Assembly: GCA_964457585.1 (NCBI GenBank) | Contig: CAYWFU010000055.1 | Location: 1-19,653 of the forward strand | DNA from: CAYWFU01 sp964457585 | Lineage (GTDB): Bacteria > JACRDZ01 | Length of the DNA stretch: 19,653 nucleotides | Direction of reading: 5' to 3' | Shown: positions 14,411-19,653 of the stretch, piece by piece | Layout: the number at the start of each line of letters is the position of its first letter | Numbering within the stretch: the stretch's first letter is position 1 | Made by a program: the position numbers and the translations under genes | Notes under the pieces: model-generated | What the model was told of the DNA's origin: nothing | The model's database searches: none | The model's input: only the letters and a program-made list of their open reading frames with translations

Positions 14411-16606
14411 ATGAAAGCAATGGTAATGGCTGCTGGAGTTGGTTCACGGTTACGTCCTCTTACATGTAAAACCTCAAAACCAATGGTTCCTATTATTAAT
14501 AAACCTGTAATGGAGCATGTGATTAATCTTTTAAAAAAATATAATATCACAGAAATAATGGTTAACCTTCATCATTTTCCCGAAAGTATAAGAGAATATT
14601 TTGGCGACGGGAATAAATTCGGAGTTAATATTTATTATTCATTTGAAGAAAAATTATTGGGTACAGCAGGAGGGGTGAAAAAAGTTGAATATTTTTTTGA
14701 TGATACATTTTTAGTATTAAGCGGAGATGGACTAAGCGATGTAAATCTTCTTGAAGCAGTTAAATTTCATAAATCAAAAAAATCTCTTGCTACATTAGTT
14801 TTAAAAGAAGTGGATTTCCCGCTGGAATACGGTGTTGTTATTGTTAATGATGAAGGACGCATTACCCGTTTTCTTGAAAAACCAAGCTGGGGAGAAGTAT
14901 TCAGCAATACTGCAAATACTGGGATTTATATTTTTGAACCTGATATATTCAAAGAAATACCTTATGGAGAAGAATATGATTTTGGAAGTGTTCTTTTTCC
15001 CAAATTATTAAAAGAAAACAAACCTCTTTATGGCTATTTAACCTCTGATTACTGGTGCGATATAGGAGACCTGCCTGAGTACCGTCAGACACATTATGAT
15101 ATTTTACAGAAGAAAGTCAACATTACATTCCCGGATAAAAAAATTGCAGATGATATCTGGATAGGTGAAGGCACTAAAATTAATCCAAAAGCTAAAATTA
15201 TCGGGCCTGTAATCATAGGAAAAAATTGCACTATTGAAGAAGATGTGGAAATATCAGAATATACTTCAATCGGTAATAATGTTAATATTTGCAAAAATAC
15301 AAGTATTAAAAGAAGTATTATCTGGGACAATAGTTATATAAGTGAACATAATGAATTAAGAGGCTGTATAATCGGAAAAAATTGCTTTTTGGAATCGGGT
15401 GTTACCATATATGAAGGCGCTGTAGCCGGAGATAATTCTACAATAGGAGAAAAAGCTGTTATTAAATCTGATGTGAAAATCTGGCCTGATAAAATTATTG
15501 AAACAGGTGTAACACTTTCAACAAGCTTAATATGGCAGGAAAAATGGCGTAAAAATCTATTTGGTTCTTATGGTGTATTTGGAAGGGCGAATATTGAAAT
15601 TACTCCTGAGTTTGCCGCTAAGCTTGGAACAGCTTATGGAACAAGTCTTGGCAAAGAATCTTCGGTAATTATAAGCTGTTACAATGATAAAATGTGCAAG
15701 ATGTTTAAAAGAGTAATGGAGGGAGGGTTATTATCATCCGGAATAAATATTTATGATGCAGAAAACACCCCTTCTTTTTTGAATCAGTTCGCTATACGCA
15801 ATCAGGGTATTTCAGGCGGCATATATATTAATAAAGATATTTATGATTCTAATTTCATATCAATAGAATTTTTCAGTTCACAGGGATTGAATATTGATAA
15901 AAATCTTGAAAAAAAAATAGAAAAAACTTTTTACAGAGAAGAATTTGTCAGAGCATTGCCTTCGGAATTCGGGAAAATAATTACCTGTGAAAATTTTGAA
16001 GATACTTATAAAGAAAAATTATCCAAATTTATGGATAAAGAAAAATTTAAAACAGGTGATTTTAAAGTTGTCTTAACTTATGTAAATGGAGAATTTCCAT
16101 TAACCAAAATAAATCTGACAAAATTAATTGAGGATACTGGATGCAAAGTAATTACTTTAGAAAATAAGGAAGATTTAACAAAAATAGTATTCAAAGAGAA
16201 AGCTAATTTAGGGATAAAAATAGATACTCAGGCAGAATCATTTTGTATAATAGACGAAAAAGGCAAAGAAATAGATAATGAACAAATGCTTATTTTAATG
16301 ATTTTGCTGAATCTAAAAAATTCTCAAGGAGGAAATATCGCTGTTCCTGTAAATATTTCTCGGAAAGTTGAAGAACTTGTTATAAAGTATAGCAGAAAGC
16401 TATTCTGGACTAAAATGCAGGAAAGATTTTTAATGAAAACATGTGTAGAAAATGATGTTATTCTAGCAGGTATGGGCGATGGAAGATATATTTTTACACG
16501 ATATCAGCCTGTATTTGATCCAATAGTTTCAATTTTAAAATTAATAGAATTTATATCTCTTGAAAAAGGAGGTCTTTCCTCACTTTTAAAACAAATTCCA
16601 GAATAA
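14411..16606 (+). CDS. Mannose-1-phosphate guanylyltransferase / degenerate phosphomannomutase fusion (MPG1 type), truncated by an in-frame stop
   Basis: A 731-residue multidomain protein. Residues 1-235 form a nucleotidyltransferase: signature VMAAGVGSRLRPLT with K23-P24, the metal site LVLSGDGLSD and EKPSWGE. Residues about 245-365 are left-handed beta-helix hexapeptide repeats. Residues about 385-731 have the phosphohexomutase fold, but the catalytic TASHNP serine is missing (the region reads YINKDIYDSN) and the metal loop DGDxDR is replaced by DTQAES, so this part is probably not catalytic. The first domain should make GDP-mannose or a similar NDP-sugar for envelope polysaccharides. I start at ATG 14411 because GGAG lies at 14401-14404; the open ATG at 14396 precedes that site. 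The TAA at 16604 cuts off a conserved C-terminal domain that continues in the same frame to 16864. Confidence 0.88.
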   Translation: MKAMVMAAGVGSRLRPLTCKTSKPMVPIINKPVMEHVINLLKKYNITEIMVNLHHFPESIREYFGDGNKFGVNIYYSFEEKLLGTAGGVKKVEYFFDDTFLVLSGDGLSDVNLLEAVKFHKSKKSLATLVLKEVDFPLEYGVVIVNDEGRITRFLEKPSWGEVFSNTANTGIYIFEPDIFKEIPYGEEYDFGSVLFPKLLKENKPLYGYLTSDYWCDIGDLPEYRQTHYDILQKKVNITFPDKKIADDIWIGEGTKINPKAKIIGPVIIGKNCTIEEDVEISEYTSIGNNVNICKNTSIKRSIIWDNSYISEHNELRGCIIGKNCFLESGVTIYEGAVAGDNSTIGEKAVIKSDVKIWPDKIIETGVTLSTSLIWQEKWRKNLFGSYGVFGRANIEITPEFAAKLGTAYGTSLGKESSVIISCYNDKMCKMFKRVMEGGLLSSGINIYDAENTPSFLNQFAIRNQGISGGIYINKDIYDSNFISIEFFSSQGLNIDKNLEKKIEKTFYREEFVRALPSEFGKIITCENFEDTYKEKLSKFMDKEKFKTGDFKVVLTYVNGEFPLTKINLTKLIEDTGCKVITLENKEDLTKIVFKEKANLGIKIDTQAESFCIIDEKGKEIDNEQMLILMILLNLKNSQGGNIAVPVNISRKVEELVIKYSRKLFWTKMQERFLMKTCVENDVILAGMGDGRYIFTRYQPVFDPIVSILKLIEFISLEKGGLSSLLKQIPE

Positions 16607-16864
16607 AAAATAAAAAAGGATAATATAAGTTGTCCATGGGAATATAAAGGCAGGATTTTACAGGATATAATTGAGGAATATAATGATTATAATCTTGAAC
16701 TTATCGATGGTGTCAAAATAAATCTAAGTCCTTCAGAATGGATATTGATACTGCAGGACACGGAAAAACCGTTTTTGCATCTATGGGTTGAAGGAAATTC
16801 GATTGACCGCACCAATGAAATGATTTTAAGATATAAAGAAAAAATACTAAATATAATTAATTGA
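16607..16864 (+). pseudogene. Separated C-terminal domain of the MPG1-type fusion, in frame after TAA
   Basis: Eighty-five sense codons follow the TAA at 16604-16606 in the same frame and end in TGA (16862-16864). The translation contains SCPWEYKGRILQDI, ELIDGVKINLSPSEWIL and KPFLHLWVEG. These match the conserved CPWE-KG-x-MR, DGVK-x-W and P-x-FH-x-EG elements that end full-length members of this family (about 820 residues). The distance from IPE to CPW is kept if the stop replaces one residue, so no indel is needed. There is no in-frame ATG, GTG or TTG near its start to restart translation. It is therefore a nonsense mutation, a base-call error (TAT or TAC to TAA would be one change) or programmed readthrough. 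Confidence 0.82.
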
Positions 16865-16877
16865 AGAACACTGTGAT

Positions 16878-16949
16878 AGAGCCACAGGGTACCTTCTGTC
16901 TCTGATAGGAATTATTGATTATTTATATTTGTGCCAATTCATTGGCTCT
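16878..16949 (+). repeat. Inverted repeats with alternative pairing in the 3' region
   Basis: AGAGCCA (16878-16884) is complementary to TGGCTCT (16943-16949). The right arm can instead form a local hairpin GCCAAT-TC-ATTGGC (16933-16946). The two folds exclude each other, as in attenuators, but there is no T-run after them and the promoter of the next gene lies downstream. The remaining bases of 16865-17027 hold that promoter and a 9-bp direct repeat TGATAGAGC (16874 and 16984). No known riboswitch consensus is recognised. Confidence 0.3.
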
Positions 16950-16974
16950 TCCAGATAAAAAATAAATATGTAAT

Positions 16975-17003
16975 TTGATTTTTTGATAGAGCTATGTTAT
17001 CTT
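16975..17003 (+). promoter_or_regulatory. Promoter of the lipoprotein-OMP operon
   Basis: TTGATT (16975-16980), 17 bases, then TATCTT (16998-17003) preceded by TGT, an extended -10. Transcription should start near 17010, leaving a leader of about 18 nt that holds little more than the strong Shine-Dalgarno sequence AAGGAGG (17013-17019). Confidence 0.55.
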
Positions 17004-17027
17004 TTATAAAAAAAGGAGGAATTAATT

Positions 17028-18044
17028 ATGAAACAGAATCGCTTATATTTAATTTTATGTTTAATTTTAATTGTATGTATTAGTGGTATTTTTGCTGTTG
17101 CCTGCGGAGGTAAAAGAAAATCAGAAGAAGTAAGCGGAACAACTGCAGATAAGACTGCTGTTACTGAAATCAATAGCGCTTACAATCTTATATCAAACAA
17201 TAATATTCTGCCTGCATTTATGCAAAATAAAGCAATAGATAGCACTATGAACGCCTCTTCCACACTTCCAGCACCTGCGCAATTAGAAGCAGATAATGCC
17301 AGCGCTGAATATGAAGATGCTATAACCAGTATTAATACCGCAGTTAATCTTATTGGCGCGGCACGAGTACACAATGCTAGTTCGGATTCAAATGTTGGGT
17401 TGAAAGTATTTAGTAATTTCTTCTGTGGTTTCCTTTATACAGTTGATGCTGCATCACACCTTATTAAATCTCCATTAGGCGTAAAAGTTATTAATTTAGT
17501 AAATGGAGCATATACATTAAATTTACCTAAAACAGATAATAATGGAGATGGAACAATAGATATTCGAGATTTAAACGGAGCAGGTGGATCTGATTCGTTC
17601 AGTGATATTGAAAAATCCTCTCAAGCTATAGTGGATGCAATTTATCTTTTAACTGGAAGAGAATATAAAATTGAAAAAACCATTGCTGACTGGGAAGGGG
17701 ATGGGGTTGATCGTACTTTATCAGTAGTTGTAAATCCTGCTTTGGTTACTAAATTTCAAAACACCGATTCGCATGTAGATACATTTGGCGGAAAAACTTT
17801 TCAACATTATCATGCTGACTCAAATAGTAATCCTGCGCATGACAGAACCGCGCATCAAGGTCCGCATAATGCCATTCATCATTTTGCCCGCACAATTGAA
17901 TTTGGCGGTTTCCCAGATATGTCTAAGGAAATAACAAAAGTAAAAGATTTTATAAAAAACTTTGATAGCAGTCTTTCAGGGCAGGCAGAAGGTTATGGAT
18001 TTAGTAAAGAGGAGCACATATTTATCCAACAGGAGGAAAAATAA
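17028..18044 (+). CDS. Putative lipoprotein with EF-hand-like loop and histidine cluster
   Basis: A 338-residue exported protein I do not recognise as a named family. Residues 1-26 form a lipoprotein signal ending in FAVAC, with C26 as the lipidation site, followed by GGKRKS. An alanine/asparagine-rich helical region follows (about 45-115). A calcium-binding-like loop, DNNGDGTIDIRDL (170-182), has the D-x-N-x-D-G-x-I-D spacing of EF-hands and dockerins; a second, looser acidic run DWEGDGVD is at 221-228. Residues 249-286 hold eight histidines (249, 260, 262, 271, 276, 280, 284, 285), suggesting transition-metal or heme binding. It is first in an operon with an outer-membrane protein 2 bp downstream, so it is probably anchored in the outer membrane as that barrel's partner. 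Function is unknown. Confidence 0.75.
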   Translation: MKQNRLYLILCLILIVCISGIFAVACGGKRKSEEVSGTTADKTAVTEINSAYNLISNNNILPAFMQNKAIDSTMNASSTLPAPAQLEADNASAEYEDAITSINTAVNLIGAARVHNASSDSNVGLKVFSNFFCGFLYTVDAASHLIKSPLGVKVINLVNGAYTLNLPKTDNNGDGTIDIRDLNGAGGSDSFSDIEKSSQAIVDAIYLLTGREYKIEKTIADWEGDGVDRTLSVVVNPALVTKFQNTDSHVDTFGGKTFQHYHADSNSNPAHDRTAHQGPHNAIHHFARTIEFGGFPDMSKEITKVKDFIKNFDSSLSGQAEGYGFSKEEHIFIQQEEK

Positions 18045-18046
18045 AT

Positions 18047-19309
18047 ATGATAAATAAAAAAATGATTTTGTTATATTTGTCATCTGCAATAATATTACTT
18101 TTTACTCTAAATATATTTGCAGAAGAAAATATATTTTATCATGGTATGAGACCAATGGTAATGGGAGGAGCTTTTGTAGCAGTAGGTGATGATTATAATT
18201 CACGTAATTGGAATCCGGCAAGTCTTGCAACTCAGGAATCATGGGATATAACTTTAGAAGATATTCCCAGAGTATCGAAAGACATTTCTGATGAACTTAT
18301 TGATGCATCTCAGGGAAAAGGACTAATTAATGACTCTCAGAAAGCTTTTGATAAGGTACAAACAGATAGTCAGGGATTAATAGATACAGTTGACAAAATT
18401 CAAGCAAAAAAATTAGAAGGCGGGAATGAACTTTATTTAGGTTTTTCTATCCGTCCATGGAAATTTGCATTTGGAGTTTCATCCAACATTTTTTTCCGTA
18501 CTTATATAATAAAAAGCCCTTTAAGTGAACTTTCCTTTTTAAAGCTATATAACTGGATTGATAATAAAGTGGTGTATAATGCAACTGCAGATCTTGTCCC
18601 TCAAATAAGCAAAGCATATACTATTAAAGAATTAATTCCTGTGCCAAATTTTTTAAGCGAGGGAGATACTGCTGACCGCGATCTTAATATTGGTTTTAAT
18701 TTTAAGCTTTTGCAAAGAATAAGATATAGCAATGAAGATAATCCGTTTGCTTTTACTGATTTAATTAGTGAAGAAAAGAGAAAAGCAGCATCAGCAGATT
18801 TACCTAGTGATTTTAACAAAATTCCTGTTGGAACGGGTTTCGGTATGGATGTTGGAACAATAGTTAAATTAAATGATTATCTGAATTTTGGTTTAAATGT
18901 TCAGGATATTGGTTTATCAAAAATAAAATATGAAACAGGTAAAGACTTTACAAGTAAAGATGAAGAATTTCCAACAAATGTCAGACTTGGCGCTGCTTTA
19001 AAACCACTAAGATTAATGGGTTATAAAAAAACTAAAGCTATAGATATGACTTTATCCGCTGATTTAGATAATTTAAACGGCAAGGTTCGCGACAATAAAG
19101 ATTTTGTTGATAAAACTCATGTCGGATTTGAAACCAAATTTTCTCTCTGGAGAGATTTCCTGGGATTGGGATTAAGAGTAGGCGCTAATCAAGGATTCCC
19201 ATCTTATGGTATAACTGTAAACGGATTATGGTTCTTTAGTTTACAGGCTTCAATGTATGGTACTGATGTTACTGATTATGTTAATGCAAGCGCTTCAGTT
19301 GTGTTTTAA
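18047..19309 (+). CDS. Outer-membrane beta-barrel protein, TraF/PorV/UPF0164-like
   Basis: A 420-residue outer-membrane protein. The signal peptide (about 1-25, cleaved near NIFA|EE) is followed by GMRPMVMGGAFVAVGDDYNSRNWNPASLA. That is the hallmark opening (MGGAFVAVADD-x-W-NPA) of the FadL-superfamily barrels variously annotated as TraF-like, PorV/PorQ or UPF0164. Alternating beta strands run through the remainder, for example LNFGLNVQDIGLSKIKYET, and the chain ends in SASVVF with a terminal phenylalanine typical of BAM-assembled barrels. An AGGAGG lies 10 bp before the ATG, inside the end of the lipoprotein gene. The pair likely forms an envelope complex; substrate unknown. The name TraF here does not imply conjugation. 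Confidence 0.85.
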   Translation: MINKKMILLYLSSAIILLFTLNIFAEENIFYHGMRPMVMGGAFVAVGDDYNSRNWNPASLATQESWDITLEDIPRVSKDISDELIDASQGKGLINDSQKAFDKVQTDSQGLIDTVDKIQAKKLEGGNELYLGFSIRPWKFAFGVSSNIFFRTYIIKSPLSELSFLKLYNWIDNKVVYNATADLVPQISKAYTIKELIPVPNFLSEGDTADRDLNIGFNFKLLQRIRYSNEDNPFAFTDLISEEKRKAASADLPSDFNKIPVGTGFGMDVGTIVKLNDYLNFGLNVQDIGLSKIKYETGKDFTSKDEEFPTNVRLGAALKPLRLMGYKKTKAIDMTLSADLDNLNGKVRDNKDFVDKTHVGFETKFSLWRDFLGLGLRVGANQGFPSYGITVNGLWFFSLQASMYGTDVTDYVNASASVVF

Positions 19310-19336
19310 TTAAATAAGGAAGTATTGCAAATAAAG

Positions 19337-19369
19337 GGCAGATCTTTTTTAAAGGGTCTGCCTTTTTTT
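19337..19369 (+). terminator. Intrinsic terminator of the lipoprotein-OMP operon
   Basis: GGCAGATC and GGTCTGCC pair over 8 bp (one G-U) across a 10-nt loop, followed directly by seven Ts (19363-19369). It lies 28 bp after the stop of the outer-membrane protein gene. It is the only textbook intrinsic terminator in the window. Confidence 0.9.
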
Positions 19370-19401
19370 ATTTGACTTTTTTTATTAAAGAAAATAATGT
19401 A

Positions 19402-19409
19402 GTAATATA
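19402..19409. repeat. Left copy of 8-bp target-site duplication
   Basis: GTAATATA occurs here, one base before the left end of the 178-bp inverted-repeat element, and again at 19589-19596 directly after its right end. With one mismatch the repeat extends to nine bases. Its placement at both ends suggests a target duplication made by transposition. Confidence 0.6.
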
Positions 19410-19410
19410 T

Positions 19411-19588
19411 TCAAGTTGACTGACTTTCTATAGCATAAAATTAAATATTAAATATAAAAAATCAAAATTAATGTGTCACTTCGTGACATTATTATGTTTT
19501 AAATCAATAAATGTCCGCAGGACACTACAATTTTGCATTTTAAATTTTGAATTTTGAATTTATCTCCATAAAAACTCAGTCAACTTGA
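19411..19588. mobile_element. MITE-like element with 13-bp perfect terminal inverted repeats
   Basis: The left end TCAAGTTGACTGA (19411-19423) and right end TCAGTCAACTTGA (19576-19588) are exact inverse complements, and similarity continues a few bases inward. The 178-bp A/T-rich interior has no reading frame but two perfect hairpins: TGTCAC-TTC-GTGACA (19474-19488) and TGTCC-GCA-GGACA (19512-19524). An 8-bp direct repeat flanks it. The design (terminal repeats around two internal hairpins) matches the element at 5064-5188, but the terminal sequences are unrelated, so they would need different transposases. Confidence 0.65.
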
Positions 19589-19596
19589 GTAATATA
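19589..19596. repeat. Right copy of 8-bp target-site duplication
   Basis: GTAATATA directly after the right terminal inverted repeat, matching the copy at 19402-19409. Confidence 0.6.
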
Positions 19597-19628
19597 AAGC
19601 GGATGATAATGAATTAGAGCAATTAAAA

Positions 19629-19653
19629 ATGCTGGCAGAATCTATTCGTATTA
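19629..19653 (+). CDS. Possible start of a partial gene running off the right edge
   Basis: The frame gcg-gat-gat-aat from 19599 is open to the window end and reads ADDNELEQLKMLAESIRI; the first ATG is at 19629 (MLAESIRI). The phrase LKxLAxxIRI recalls the N-terminus of transketolase N-terminal subunits, but this is far too short to rely on. A TAA lies in frame at 19590-19592 with no start codon before 19629, and only a weak AGAG precedes that ATG. The MITE-like element lies directly upstream. Confidence 0.25.

Noticed and set aside
16604..16606. Genome-wide reassignment of TAA as a sense codon
   Set aside because: dnaJ, acr3 and other genes in the window end naturally at TAA with no conserved sequence beyond, so a local event is more likely.
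16605..16617. Frameshift or slippage on the A-runs after the MPG1-type stop
   Set aside because: The downstream domain is already in the same frame and the TAA precedes the A-runs, so slippage neither explains nor bypasses the stop.
18047..19309. Conjugation system inferred from a TraF-like protein
   Set aside because: The match is to the general FadL/PorV/UPF0164 barrel opening; no relaxase, coupling protein or type IV secretion gene is present.
1..19653. CRISPR array, prophage or toxin-antitoxin island
   Set aside because: No regularly spaced direct repeats, cas genes or phage structural genes were seen; the RHH protein lacks a toxin partner in the window.

Overview
This is a low-GC, gene-dense chromosomal window, probably from an uncultured anaerobic diderm bacterium. 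The diderm call rests on a lipoprotein, a beta-barrel-type outer-membrane protein and a secreted multiheme cytochrome. The heat-shock genes are in the Firmicutes-like order hrcA-grpE-dnaK-dnaJ under a CIRCE operator. The organism cannot be named from this sequence. The coding density, base composition, doubled-CXXCH cytochrome and MPG1-type sugar nucleotidyltransferase fusion would fit one of the candidate phyla recovered mainly from sediments and groundwater, but that is inference.

Layout. 1-4431: an orphan ribbon-helix-helix (antitoxin-like) protein under a near-consensus promoter, then a PhoB-type response regulator and, 1.5 kb further on, its likely PhoR-type histidine kinase. Between these two sits an oppositely oriented two-gene cassette: a DUF134 helix-turn-helix protein translationally coupled to an Acr3 arsenite exporter. 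The cassette promoter has a 26-bp near-perfect palindrome where its transcript should start. 4480-5062: a small protein overlapping a MNT/AbiEii-like nucleotidyltransferase, probably transcribed as a leaderless mRNA. 5064-5188: a MITE-like element with two internal hairpins. 5271-10257: the HrcA-controlled chaperone operon, with a 19-bp perfect hairpin between dnaK and dnaJ. 10266-14135, minus strand: a secreted NHL/beta-propeller protein and a 14-heme-motif cytochrome c in one operon. 14411-16864: a mannose-1-phosphate guanylyltransferase / hexapeptide / degenerate phosphomannomutase fusion. An in-frame TAA separates its last 85 codons, which still encode the conserved C-terminal domain of the family. 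17028-19309: a lipoprotein with an EF-hand-like loop and a histidine cluster, followed 2 bp later by a TraF/PorV/UPF0164-like outer-membrane protein and a clear intrinsic terminator. 19411-19588: a second MITE-like element flanked by an 8-bp direct repeat, then possible coding sequence running off the right edge.

How the genes work together. Four units are coherent: arsenite efflux with a candidate local regulator, possibly linked to a phosphate-type two-component system; protein folding under HrcA/CIRCE; an exported electron-transfer pair (NHL protein plus multiheme cytochrome); and an envelope pair (lipoprotein plus barrel). The most distinctive observations are the one-for-one stop codon in the MPG1-type gene, the DUF134-acr3 cassette with its operator-like palindrome splitting a two-component pair, the histidine-rich lipoprotein with its barrel partner, and the two hairpin-bearing mobile-element-like sequences. 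No CRISPR array, rRNA, tRNA or phage gene was recognised.
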